Below are positions 24,966-36,558 of a DNA stretch of 64,000 bases, piece after piece. A program made the position numbers and the translations under genes. This stretch comes from Cristatella mucedo (Eukaryota > Bryozoa > Phylactolaemata > Cristatellidae), in NCBI GenBank assembly GCA_009760855.2, contig WPIO01000037.1, positions 722,001 to 786,000 on the forward strand, given 5' to 3'. Every line of letters starts with the position of its first letter. Within the stretch, counting starts at the first letter, position 1. The notes under the pieces are model-generated. The model did not search any database. It worked only from the letters and a program-made list of their open reading frames with translations, and had not been told where the DNA came from.

Positions 24966-26593
24966 TCTTTGCACCTGCTGATCGAGAGGAAGTGGGATAT
25001 TTCGTCGTCGTTGATTGTCGAGGACGTCGGAATAAGGGCGGCCCAGATCGCTGCCTCCCCCCCCCCCTATGGGTGGGGAGCAAATGGCCCCACTGCCCTT
25101 CCCTGGCTCTGCCATTGACATTTGAGCCTATGTGAAGGCTCCCGTTCTGTGCCCAGTACAACAGCAGGTTGACTCTTTATACACACAGCCCAGCCAATCT
25201 TATGCAGTCAAGCAACCTCACGTGCCATTCATTACATTTCGATGATGCCACATGCTCAAGTCCACAGCTATTCACCAACTCAAGCACTGTCATACTGAAG
25301 CCTTTCAGCTGAACCAAATGGCTAGTGTGCCCTACTTTCTACAGATTGGAAATACATTGTTAGATAGCTATCTGGCCACTCACAAGATGAGCTGCATTCA
25401 AGCAGAAGGTTATGAAAAGATACAGCCAGTACAAGTAGTTGCAATCGCCAGTGCACACGAATCACCGCTGTCATCAGTTCCTGTCAACGATGTCCTGTAT
25501 TCGGGCCCTTCCGTGGCATCGAGGCAGCTGCCTATGGGCCTCCAAAATCCATTCTAACCAGGCCACGGGAGACGATGGAGCTCGATCTCAGAATGTGGTG
25601 GCCACTTTTGCAGAGCTCTTCACAGCCAGGCCCAAGCAAACCACGCGGCAAGTAGCAAACACTGCAAAAGTTGGCCTGCTATCGCATTGAATGAAGGGCC
25701 ATAAAGAACAGCTTATTTACAGACTGAATCAGAGCGTCTTGCACACACACGGGGAACAGAGGCGTTTGAAGAGGCAGAGACTAATATAGCTGCTACTGCT
25801 CTCCTGCAGTTTGACCGACAAGCTTCGTGCTTATATGAGGCTTCATCGACCACAAACACTCAAGCACAGACACACACGAGGGCACGTACAGAAACAAACA
25901 CGTGCTTGCATCGACGCTCTGCAATTTGTGAGGACATTTGAGCTACTCTCACTATAGCTCAAGCTTAGATGATGAGGCCATTCTCACGGCTGTTCAGTGG
26001 AAACCACCATCAGCCCTACAGGAACCCTCACTTCTGGTGCTCGAAACTAGGCCAGCACTGGATCAGCCACCACCACCAGCCCAACACTATTCCAAACCTG
26101 TCGACTACTCAAGTGCCTGCCGAACTGCCTTCACCGTGAGCAAAACATCCCGGCTGCTATGCAGCTGCTCACCTCGGCATCCGCAATGGCTAAGATCTCG
26201 GCCTAACAGCTCGGCGGAGTAGACAGAGTTGCCAATGACGTGCTGCAGCCGAAAAGTAGCCTGCAGCTGCCGGTCCAAATGGGTTGAATGACTCCCAGCA
26301 CAGTCGGCAGCCACTGGAGCAAACCGAATTCGGATAGCCTAATTTATCTTCAGATCAGCTGACCCTGGCTGGGGGGGGGGTTGCAGAAAGAAAAGACCTG
26401 ATAACCAGCCCTACAAGGTCTTCATTGGTCCGAAAGCAAAGCCGGCCAGCTCTGGCCTGGAGCTTGGCCGGGTCTTCGCCCCAGCCAGTCTCGTTAGTAT
26501 CAGCCGGTGCTAAGCAGTAGGCTATAGTCCCGCCCCCAAGTCATTCCACCTCACACACACATGCGCTTGCACGAGCGCGCGCGCGCACGCACG

Positions 26594-26626
<33 letters not shown>

Positions 26627-26880
26627 CGGCATGCACAGCACACATACGTACACCACACACACGGCTCATTACACGGCTTGCTTACCACAAACAGGGCTGT
26701 CCGAGCCTAGATGGAGTCATCCGGCTTGCTAAAGGACACTGGAGCTCAGTCAGCAAGCAGTGCCATTGAACTGGTAGGCTTGGCTGCCCTAGGAAACCCA
26801 GGTCGATGCTTAAATCGAAATGAAGGCAACTAGTCAGCAACTAGTGCAGACAAAACTTGTGCATCTCTCCATAGTCCGCA
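24966..26880. other. no recognisable gene; CA microsatellite
   Basis: Short unsupported ORFs only. A (CG/CA)n tract lies at about 26575-26627 and C or G runs near 25059 and 26371. Confidence 0.45.
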
Positions 26881-27759
26881 AGTGCTCAAAAGAACGAGCG
26901 CCAAGCTTCGGCAGCTCAGTACACGAATACTGCTGGTGATCTGCATTGCTGCAATCCTACCGTCCCCAGGCGATGGTCACAGATATGGGAACGCGATGAT
27001 TAGGACAACAGACAGGAACATCGGAGCAACAAAGGAGACGGAGAGGCACTGCACAGGCCGAGCTTAAAAAGAATAGGGCTACTGAAAGCACGGTGCAAAC
27101 TAAAGGTTCAACCGTGCTGTCATTGCGACAGGCCCAACACGCACGAATTAGCATCTTAGAGCTGTGCACATCAAACTGTCTTGCTTTCATATATAATAGG
27201 TGTTATTGCTCTTTCCCCTGAAAAAAATTGGACAAATTCTTTCCTTGGATATGCCCTCGCTTTATCTGCATCCCTCTTTGCATGTATGCACCCACAGTAT
27301 TATGCTAGAGTTTTCTATAGCATAAGGCTTTTGTCGTTTGCAAATGAAGAAGAAAAGTAGGCACAGTTAATACCACTCTCTTTTCTCGTGAGTGGGCAAT
27401 GTACGATGATGAGATCGATTTCCAGATGCCTGAGAAAGCTGCCACCATCGGCTAGCAAAAAAGCAAGCTAGATTGCACTTGTCAATGCACTACCCCAGAA
27501 AGCTTGCACGGAAAGTAGAAAACCCCACTGGGATACACCAACAGGCCACTTAAACATAACAGCAAGTTCGTGCTTCTTTGTTGAATAGCTCAGATTACAG
27601 TGAAATTCGATTGAATAGCTCAGATTAATCAGACAAATGAGTGCAGCCGGAAGCTATACCTTACAGCTAGGCTTAATAATTGGCTAGGCAGCCGTGACGG
27701 TGGCAGGAACTGCAGGCACATCGGCTGCATCGGCAGCCATGCTATGTTCTTTAAATGCA

Positions 27760-27915
27760 ATTCACTTTTATAGCCCCGTAAGAGAACTTAATCTCTACTC
27801 AGGCACTACACATTTGCCATGGGGCTCGAGCCCACGACTTCGGTGATCAAATGCATTCACCTTGACCTCGATCGTTAAATGCGAGCACCTTAACCACTGG
27901 GCCAAACTAGCTCCT
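27760..27915 (-). repeat. SINE-A copy
   Basis: On the minus strand it reads from 'tggcccagtggttaaggtgc' through box B 'gtgggctcgagccccatggc' to 'gagattaagttctcttacgg'. It is nearly complete. The 3' end is at the low coordinate. Confidence 0.75.
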
Positions 27916-27939
27916 AGAGTCCACCACCACAAACATATT

Positions 27940-28110
27940 GATGGGTGGACCACGATAGCCCAGGAGGTAAAGTGCTTCCTCGTCATGACCGAGGTTGTGG
28001 GTTCGAATCCTGCAGTAGGCGATCCTTCCTTGCGAACTGCAAATGGTTGTGCTAGCCTTTAAGGCTCTTCTGCTGCTAAACAAATGAGGCTGCTAAATGA
28101 GATGAGTTAA
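27940..28110 (+). repeat. SINE-B copy, best preserved
   Basis: Box A 'tagcccaggagg' and a consensus box B 'ggttcgaatcc' (about 28001-28011) are intact. The body continues 'tgcagtaggcgatccttcc' and the end is 'ctgctaaacaaatgaggctg'. The head is tRNA-like, but the sequence after box B does not close an acceptor stem. Confidence 0.8.
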
Positions 28111-30500
28111 TAATATATTGATTAATGGCAACAGCAGCCAATAGTTGCTCGGCTTCCTCACTGCAAATGCAGATATCGACTAGATATCGACCAAGATATC
28201 GACTAGAAAATGATGACAGAGCATTGGGCTCAGCGGTAGTAACGGTCGCAGGAAGGGCAGCATGCTGACAATACTGGAGGACAACCACCAGCCTCTCATT
28301 GCCTCACATGGACCATACCGGAGACTGCAAATCATTCAGCTCAGTGGCATGGATTCACTAGCTTAAATGCATGAGTCAAAGGCAATCTCTGATAATAACT
28401 TCGACTACCTTTTTCCATGGCATGATCGTTAGTTCCTTGGCATGTCTGCAGCGGCTCAAAACGTCGGTACAGCTACAAAGTGAGTCTTGCTGGTACTAGC
28501 TAGTAAAGGTCAGCAGCGATTGGGGGGGGCCTTGCATACTTCTTTCATACCAGCAGCTGGCCCCTCCTTCTCCTGGATGGTCCGGCATTCTACATGTTAC
28601 AAGTTCCTGTTTATTTGCTATGCGGCAGTTACCTTTTGCCATTCCGAGATCGAACAAGCAATGGTGGGGTCCAAACAGTGCGCAGTGCAACCTACACATA
28701 GATGGCATGATTGCTTTTGAAATGTCAGTCATTATGACTCAAAACAAATAGAACTAAAAGGCCTTCAGATGTAACAGGACACAACAGTCTCCACTATGAC
28801 AGAAAGGTATATATCGAACAGCAACATACACCGGCCAGATGGGATATTGAATCAGGTTAAAAGAGAAGTCTAGTTAAGCGATGACTCGCACAGCTTCCAT
28901 TGAGCCATCTATTACTGAAAATATTCTTTACTAATAATAGAATAATAATAGCTAAGCATTATGGTGGCAACTTAAAACTGAATCTCTTTGTAGTTCCTAT
29001 ACACATAGGCTGGAATGGAAGCACCTGGAAACGGCTGTACTTTCTTAGGGTGCTTTAACGAATACTGTATGACTATGTAACTGCTAACGAGTAGGCTGAA
29101 CCAGGAACGAGCGATAAAAGCTGAGCAAGTTACTCGCTAGGCCCGACTGTTTTTTGGCTTTTGCTAGTCTGCCGTTCGGTAGGGCCCCTTCTTGTTGGAA
29201 TTGAAGTGCCCTGTTCTACATCCAAAACTTTGAGCGGTATTTAGGTATTTATTTAATAACCCGCAGCTAATGCATGCACTAAGAGGCCATGCAAGCAGAA
29301 CGAACTTGATCTTCACCCTCGTCACAGCGCCAGCTGGAAAACACGAGACAGGCGACGCCTGCAATACTACGGCTTTGGGTATGGGTTATCGACCGGAATG
29401 CATCAATAAGAAAAAACTACCGGCACCTACGTAGGAGCAGCATGCTTATAGTGGGGGGGGTACGCTGGACGCTTTTGTAACATGAGGAGCTCGATGCCTC
29501 GTCAACAGCGCAGCAAGGTATAGCCGAAAGTCTATACCGGATGCGGTAGCAAAACGATAGGGTCCAACAGGCGGAACACAAGGTTCTAGCGCAGCGTACG
29601 AGTCGTGGTCGGGATACGGACCACGACTCCGCGTCCCTTTTGGCCCTATAGTCCGTGCGCTGCAGTCACGACTACACTCCAACGTAGAAGGAAAATCTTG
29701 GAAGAAGCGAAAAAATAGGGGTCGCGAACAATGCGGCAGACGAGGCGCCGACGATGGGCCCAACGCCCGAGCCCTAACGCGCCGCACGTCGCAGAGAAAC
29801 CCAGCTAGGCCGTGGGCAGCGCTGCGCTCACCTACCGCGAACCTCAGTCGATGCGGCGACTACCGTCCGCTTCTGAGTACGGAATCAGCGAAGACAAAGC
29901 AAGAGGCGGGAGCGACGAAACCGCCAGTCGCTGGCGGCAGCCTGTTGGTCACGTGACGTTTACTGTTACCGCCCACGAAAGTCGAATCCTCCGGAACCGC
30001 CGCTTTTAATAAAAAAAAAAAGCCCATAACCCCGGCCGTTGCGGACAGCGACGCCGGACGATCAATCGGCGCAGGAATCTGCGCCGATCGTAACCCTCGG
30101 CCGCCTAGCAGTTCACCAGCGTAGTTTGTGTCGACGGTTTACGGAGTAGCGCATGATCAAAGCGGGAGATGAGACGCAATGAATGGCGCCGCCCGCCAGA
30201 GCGGATGTAGTGAGTGCAACAGGTGGCTAATCTGTCTCGGCACTTCCGCGTTCAACTTAACGGAGCCGGTGCCGACGGAATAGGCTCGAATCGTGCGAAC
30301 GCCGCGAGGCTGCCGCCATTTCTACGCAGCGCCATTTCCCGCTCGGCTGGCAGATCGAATGAGCACCGCAAATGCCGTCGGTCGAGAGGCTGCGACCTGC
30401 GCGGTCCCCTCCCCTCCCCCCTAACGACTCGCAACGGCACAAAAACAGCGGCTCCGCGCGCGCGCGCGCCGAAGCGCAGTAGAAGCAAGCGTCAGAGCAA
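28111..30500. other. no recognisable gene; CpG rise from 29.4 kb
   Basis: A short 'gatatcgac' direct repeat sits at 28165-28206 and a retroelement tail-like piece at about 29000-29060. From about 29500 the sequence becomes CpG-rich, continuing to 30560, as in a promoter-associated island. Confidence 0.4.
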
Positions 30501-30514
30501 GCCCCGAAGAAGAC

Positions 30515-30690
30515 ATGGCGACGGCGGCGTCTCGCCTTCTGCCAGCAGCTCTTTCAGGCTGGGCTAGGTCACGTGTCAGTCCTAGGGATGAGGCACTTCG
30601 CAGTCGTGATCGTGGGTTGCGAAGTCATGCACGTGGGCACGTCTTGTACTGGCCGCTGCAACCAAGGCTCTTCAGCCGCTGTATCGACTA
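30515..30690 (+). CDS. possible first exon with mitochondrial-type N-terminus
   Basis: An ATG in favourable context (gacATGG) near the right edge of a CpG-rich island begins MATAASRLLPAALSGWARSR. This is rich in Ala, Arg, Leu and Ser and lacks acidic residues, as in cleavable mitochondrial presequences. The frame stays open to about 30690, with possible donors near 30568-30575. No downstream exon was identified, so this may be chance. Confidence 0.25.
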
Positions 30691-31379
30691 GGCTGCGAAA
30701 TCAGCTAACCCTCGTTTTTACTTTTAGTCTATCGATAGCTGTCGGGCTAGCTAACTTGTTTATCGAGCCTGCAAATGGAGCCAGTTCAAGCACCTGCACG
30801 TGCCCGAATTAGTCGCCACAAGTTTACCCACAGTACTGACATAGCCGGCATGCACTTCTGGAATGCACGGCGTCTGCCCTACGTATTTCCAGTCAGGCAC
30901 CGATTGACGGCAGTCCTTCCTATCGAGTTGCAAGCGCTGACGATCAGCAAGGCAGCAGTGGGTCCTCCCCAAGTCGCCCACTCTTCACCTCTCCAGGAAT
31001 CTCCAGGAATTTCCAGGCTTCGCGTTTAAGCATCGTGTCGATTTCAAGGTAACCACCTCATTGTCCCGCCGGAAAGCCTTGTTGGAAGGGTTCTCGGCCC
31101 TCGCCCTCCAGGTCAAAGGAAGCCAGCTCACTTCGCCAAGTCTTCCGGTCACTTTCATAGGACGCAGAGCTTTACCGACACCCGTCGGCCCGGCGACGGC
31201 TATTTCGGAGCACCCTTCGGATTACCAAGGCGACGCCGGCGCTCCCAACTCTCCCGCTCCGGTTCGCTTCAATAGGCCGGCGAGGAGCCCGGCCGCCAGC
31301 ATTCTGTGTAGCTGGGACCTCACGATCCATAACATCTGCGAACGTGGCCGCGTGGTGGGGGGGCCACCGAGAGGGCGAA

Positions 31380-31512
31380 GACTCTGTGAGCTGGGTGCTC
31401 GCCCCAGGGACCTAGGTCTGGCCGAGGTCATGAGCTCGAGCCCTGTGGCATATGTGAAGCGCCTGAATGGAGATAAAGTTCTCTCTCAGTGTGCTATATA
31501 AATGAATTATAT
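31380..31512 (+). repeat. SINE-A copy
   Basis: Contains 'gccgaggtcatgagctcgag' (box B region), 'gtggcatatgtgaagcgcct' and 'gagataaagttctctctcag' followed by an A/T-rich end. Confidence 0.7.
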
Positions 31513-31809
31513 TTTTTTTACGAACCGATTTTGTCATGATATTCGCAGGTTGGGCAATATAGAAGCCCGAGCCGTCCAATAAGCAGCCAGTTGGTTTTGC
31601 TCTGGGCTTTTGGAAAAGGTAGCTGTTGAGCTCTGTACGTTAAGCAGCCAGGCGAGAGGCCGTTTGCCCGAGGCCTTGAGCCGGTTGTCGGCTCAGCGGT
31701 GCTCTCAGTGCCGTGCGTGAGTAGTCTCGCGTGCCTGATAGGCTGATTCTCGACGCCTCTAACCGTCCGTCAATGGCGAATAGACTTCTCTGCGGCGCTT
31801 GCTATAATA

Positions 31810-31905
31810 ATAATAGTAATAACATTAATAGTACAACATTTGATAGAGCGCCCTCAAAGAATTCAATCTCTTTCTAGGCACTTTACATTTGCTGCAAAGG
31901 AAAAT
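31810..31905 (-). repeat. LINE-B tail, minus strand
   Basis: 'gatagagcgccctcaaagaa', 'tctctttctaggcactttac' and 'atttgctgcaaagg' are the reverse complement of the hairpin tail. Confidence 0.7.
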
Positions 31906-32059
31906 TGCTACCGTGTTAAGACTACCGCGTCGGCTTACCAGAGTGCTGTGGTGCTGGATGTGCACGAGTCGCTAGGCACGCTCCAAGGCTCGGGGCTTCC
32001 AGCGATAATTGTCACGAGTCGGTAAAAGACTAGTGCTGAGTACGAGGCCTAGTTTTGTC

Positions 32060-32330
32060 CGGAGGCGGATCTAGTCTCCTGCTGCCGATTGCGGCACGTA
32101 CTCACCAGCCGTTCCGAGCTGCTACTACCATGCCACTCACTACCTCAGCTGCCCTCCTGACTCTGCTGTGCTTCTCACTTTCACTTTGTTGCGCGAGATG
32201 AAATGTTTTAGCTACCGTATGCGTACCGAAAGCTGCTTAGACTTTGAGTGCATCGTAGGAAATTCTTCTGCGAAGCACCCACTTAGTCCTCGCGGCTTCG
32301 TGGAGTCCCAGACGACGTGGGTACGGAAGC
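32060..32330 (+). repeat. LINE-A 3' fragment
   Basis: Contains 'ctgctgccgattgcggcac', 'gctactaccatgccactcac' and 'accgaaagctgcttagactt', collinear with 24.48-24.72 kb but frame-broken. Confidence 0.7.
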
Positions 32331-32393
32331 CTTCACCTTAGCAGCGGGGGACAAGACGAAGGAGGCACAGGCCCACCAAATACAAAGGCAGCT

Positions 32394-32396
<3 letters not shown>

Positions 32397-32473
<77 letters not shown>
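32397..32473. repeat. (GA)n microsatellite
   Basis: About 77 bp of pure GA dinucleotides. Confidence 0.97.
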
Positions 32474-32475
<2 letters not shown>

Positions 32476-32734
32476 CGCTAGCGCTGCCACGCTTCACACT
32501 CGCAGTGACTGCTCTCCGGTAGTTCCGGGCACTTCTCGCGCACGCACACTCGAGTCGCTACGCTAGCAGCCCTCATCTTAAGGACCGAGTCAGTCGGCGG
32601 GATAAAAAGACAGCATGCGTTCGTTCGCCAAGAGGGGCGGCGCTGAAAGCATTGTCCCTTCGCCTGTCAGGCTTTCAGGCTTTCAGCCTTCGGATTTCAG
32701 CCTTCGCCCGATCAGGCTGACGGCCAATAATGTG

Positions 32735-32955
32735 ATTATTCGTGCTGACACTGTGCACGCTGCCACTAACCACACTTGCATGCTGACCCTGTGCACGTCA
32801 CCCATAACCATGTTATTTATGTTGTTTATCGAGCACGATATTACTTACCATTCAATCGCGTTTCCCTAAGCAGCAAATGTAAAGCGCCTAGAAAGAGATT
32901 GCGTTCTCTGAGGGCGCTTTATCAAGTGCATTATTAGTATTATAATTATTGGCGA
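32735..32955 (+). repeat. LINE-B 3' tail module, best hairpin
   Basis: Contains 'gctgacactgtgcacgctgc', 'gaccctgtgcacgtcaccca' and the tail hairpin at 32881-32920. There AAAGCGCC pairs perfectly with GGCGCTTT and AGAGA with TCTCT inside. An ATT-rich end follows. Confidence 0.85.
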
Positions 32956-33249
32956 AGGGGCGAGCTCACTGATCGATAGACTTGATGCGTAGCTGAAGGG
33001 TGTCAACTCCTAGACCGCCTGAGTCCCAGCTGCTTCTAAGCGGCCACTATCGTTAAAAGCGAACCGTCAATCGTGCCGACGTTCTTGACTCGGACATTTG
33101 GCAGACCGAATCGTAATGGCGGTCACTCGAGCGATCGACACGCCTGCGAGGCGATTCGACAAGAGGCAACACTAGCTTGTCACGATGAGCACGATGAGCT
33201 CGGCGACACTGAGAAGGAAGGGAAACCTTCAGACGATCTTTTAGCTATA

Positions 33250-33755
33250 GGCTGGAGCCAAAGAATGGAGGGATCCGAAAGTGAGCGACCTGTGACCTTG
33301 AAGTCGACGCGCTGCTTGACTGAGAGTTGGTCGGCGATAAGTGGAGTGATGTAGCAACTGCGACGCTCACGGCAGACAAGCCTAGCTGCAGAGTTTTGCA
33401 ACGACTGTAAGCACACAGATTGCACATGCCGGTAGACCAGGTGGCAGGAAATTACAGAAGTCGAGACGGGATGACGCCAATGAATTGACCAGTTAGAGCT
33501 GATGTGGTCGTCGAATGAAAGGTCACTTTGAAACAGGACACATAGATTTCGTGCAGACGCTTCAGAAGATATGCTGGCAGAGTCAATTTTTAGCGAAAAG
33601 TGTTCCCATTTCCGAATCACACTTGGTTTGCCCATAACTAGTAAGCTGTTTGTATGCCACGGGGCTATCCCACGACCTCGGTCAGAAAACACGTACATGC
33701 ACCGTGACCTTGGTCTAGGCGAGCACCTCAGCCACTGGGCCAAACCATCACAGCC
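33250..33755 (-). repeat. LINE-B RT C-terminal fragment with adjoining SINE-A
   Basis: The minus-strand frame reads 'ARNLCVLFQSDLSFDDHIS', 'QSLQNSAARLVCRERR' and 'VKQRVDFKV'. These are the NLGVxFDS-LSF-HI and QNxAARL blocks of L2-clade elements. The end at 33650-33755 ('gccacggggctatcccacga', 'gagcacctcagccactgggc') is a minus-strand SINE-A head. Confidence 0.75.
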
Positions 33756-33797
33756 CTGATCCTATTTCTTAATATTAATTGCCTGCCGCGTGTCCCT

Positions 33798-34196
33798 CCC
33801 AGAGTCATTGAGCATTCGTTCAGCACAGCGAAACAATGGCAGGTACCTCTTATAATGCGTTCTTGACTCATCTTATCCCAGGCTCGTTGAGCAGTCGCTC
33901 AGCACAGCGAAACAATGACAGTTCCCTCTAATAATGCGTTCTTGAGTCATCTTATCCCAGGGTCATTGAGCAGTCGCTCAGTCCAGCGAAACAATGACAG
34001 TTCCCTCTTATAATGCGTTCTTGACTCATCTTATCCCAGGGTCATTGAGCAGTCGCTCAGTCCAGCGAAACAATGACAGTTCTCTCTTATTATGCGTTCT
34101 TGAGTCATCTTATCCCAGGGTCATTGAGCAGTCGCTCAGCCCAGCGAAACAATGACAGTTCTCTCTTATTATGCATTCTTGACTCATCTTATCCCG
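33798..34196. repeat. 79-bp minisatellite, five units, one AP-1 site each
   Basis: Five head-to-tail units. TGACTCA or TGAGTCA sits at 33864, 33943, 34022, 34101 and 34180, exactly 79 bp apart and alternating between the two equivalent forms. Each is followed by 'tcttatccc', a GATA-type site on the other strand. The last four units also carry an inverted pair close to GTCATTG and CAATGAC. The array abuts a CpG-rich segment (34197-34860). Regulatory use is inference. Confidence 0.9.
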
Positions 34197-35440
34197 GGCG
34201 TCGAGCAAATCCGGCTCTACTTTTCAACTTCCGCGAGCGCGCGAGTCTACCCAATCGCGAGAGAGCGAACGATTGCTCAACTGATGCGACGGTAGCGCCG
34301 GTCGGAGCCGGCACTGCCGTCGCATCAGTTGCCCCCCCCCGAGGTCCTCTCAGCGAAATAAGCTCTTTTAGCTTGCTCTTCCGTTCACGCGATACTGGTA
34401 GCGACAGAGGCGTGCCTTTCCTCTGCTTCCGGACTCCGACAACGGCGGAAATCTCTCTTACAATTTTCGTTGACGTCACGGCTCCTACGGCCGACTCTAC
34501 CTCGCATTGTCCTGCTTCCACCTCCCCCCCCCTTGCGCCGCACTACTTCCGCGCGCTACTTCCGTGTACCTGTCTTTCTGGCTCAGCTTCGCTTCTCGCC
34601 AGTTTTTGCTTCGCGAATTGAAGTGGAGTCGGCGTCGAGCCCGCAAAAACGAGAGCGACTCAGCGGGCTGCCGAAAAAACTGTCCGCCGTAACCGTCACT
34701 TTGCCTCGTGGCTTTGTGAGAATATTGATGGAGATACGCAGCAGACACCCGCAGCGAGCGTACACTACAAGGCGCCCGCAGGCACACGCACGCGTGCCTG
34801 CACGCGCCTCTCAGCATGGGAGATGTGGCCATGACGTAGATGTGGCCATGACGTAGATGTAGCCACGACGAAGGGGCGTCGGCGCCTTCCTGGGTGCAGC
34901 GAAATGAGTCAGCGGTTCAGACGACGATTCGAACACGATCGTCGGTCATCTACAGCGACTTGGGCGGCCTTAAAGTTTATAAGTGAGCAGTTCGGCGAGA
35001 ATCTTGGAACAATTGATGCCCACGATGTCCTGGCGCGGCCCTTTAGGTAGCGACTATGCAGAGTTCGAGCGTAGAGGATAGGTAAGCGGTCGCACGAGGA
35101 GGCAGAATCTAGCTTGGCCCTTTTCTTAGAAGCCCAAGCTCGCTCTCAGTTCCTCCGCGGCTGCTGGCAGCCATCACTTACACAAACCTGCGACTATCGA
35201 GACCCGGGATGTCGCCCGCCGCCCGCCAAACAGCGACTGCTGCCCATTTCATAGATCCGTCGGCGCCTTTTCGATGCACTGGGAGCTCCCGCATGGGACG
35301 ATGCATTAGCGGACCCTGAACTGTAAACTGACCTTGGAACTCCGCCTTTGAACGGACTTGAAGATTTAGCCTTCATATTTAGGCGAAGGTGAGGTCAGTC
35401 ATGGTTTAGTCCCCCCTGCCGCTAGAGGCGAGCAGAGGAG
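34197..35440. other. CpG-rich segment, no gene recognised
   Basis: GC-rich sequence with several overlapping short ORFs on both strands (for example 34073-34621 plus). None has a recognisable domain. It could be a promoter or first exon beside the AP-1 array. Confidence 0.35.
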
Positions 35441-35520
35441 ATATGCATACTCTCCTGCGTAACACCCACATAGTCTTTATGGCCTTTGTGGAGTTACAGT
35501 TGGAGATACATTACATTACA
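35440..35520 (+). repeat. LINE-A 3' end
   Basis: 'ctcctgcgtaacacccacat', 'tggagttacagttggagata' and a CATTA-type tail match the end of the 24.1-24.7 kb copy. Confidence 0.75.
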
Positions 35521-35532
35521 TAGACGGGCACC

Positions 35533-35999
35533 CCGAAAAAATAGCCTGTGCACAAAATAGCCCACGACAAAATAGCCCCGACAAATTAAAAGAGTATTTT
35601 TACAAGTCTTTTATATTTCGATTAGCTTAAAACAGCGAACAAATTCTATTACGATAATGAAAACCAAATTTTAAATATATTCTATTGAAAATGTTTCAAG
35701 GTGAAAACGTATTGAAGTGTTTTTTTTACAAAACTACAAATAATTCAAGAATAATTTACTAATAGTCCACATTCTTTTAATCCTTCCTGTTCATATCGAT
35801 CAGTCGATGCGGAGAACATAGATCACAGCAACGAAAAGAGTTGTTATTAAACGAAGGGTAAACCCTAAATCCTAAACCCTATTTTTGTATTTTAGGTCTT
35901 CCTTAATATGCTTTTATCTCAAAATTATTGGCGCTTTGTCGGGGCTTTTTCTCTTGGGCTTTTTTGGCAGGGCTCATTTGTCAGAGGCTATTCTGTCGG
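35533..35999. mobile_element. MITE-like element with composite inverted ends
   Basis: The left end has repeated 'aaaatagcccacgac' and 'atagccccgacaaa' motifs. The right end is their reverse complement ('tttgtcggggct', 'ggctattctgtcgg'). The interior is A/T-rich and noncoding. No clear target-site duplication is visible. A short stretch with three CCTAAA-like steps lies near 35861-35881. This is inferred to be a nonautonomous DNA transposon. Confidence 0.6.
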
Positions 36000-36124
36000 C
36001 TCACCGGATATACGCTAGCGCCTGCAGTAGCACAGGCGAGGCCGACAATTGGCCAACTACGGGCATCGACAAACTTGTCGCTCTCGCGCTGGCGCTCATT
36101 CCTGACATAACGCTACCAACAGCA

Positions 36125-36158
36125 AAGGGAGAGTGAGAGAGAGAGAGTGAGAGAGAGA

Positions 36159-36229
<71 letters not shown>

Positions 36230-36230
36230 G
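36125..36230. repeat. (GA)n microsatellite
   Basis: About 105 bp of GA with GTGAGA variants at the left. Confidence 0.95.
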
Positions 36231-36249
36231 GAACGTAGGACAGAGGGCG

Positions 36250-36526
36250 AAGTTGGAGCTTGCCAAAGTAAATGACTGAATTGATGTCGCAGGTCGCCGA
36301 TCGTTTTGCACGTCATCTCGGCGCTTCTGTAGCCGCGCAGGCGTTCGTCCCCCGGATGTGCTGCCCCGGGGTGCACTTCTGCCGCATGCAAATGGCGCAG
36401 GGCGTAGAGTTTGCCGCCCCACCTCGTCCCCCAGCCAGCGTCGTGGTTTTCTCTGCCGTCGTGCACAGGCCGTGCGGCGGCGCCAGTGCGACGAGCCCGC
36501 CGGCGGCCGGGCGGGCGAGCTCCTCG

Positions 36527-36558
<32 letters not shown>

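Noticed and set aside
27998-28012. tRNA gene suggested by a perfect box B
   Set aside because: No acceptor stem closes around the boxes, and the same sequence with the same non-tRNA tail recurs many times, so it is a SINE.
35853-35883. Telomere-like CCCTAAA steps
   Set aside because: Only about three imperfect units inside a MITE-like element; too short to call an interstitial telomere.
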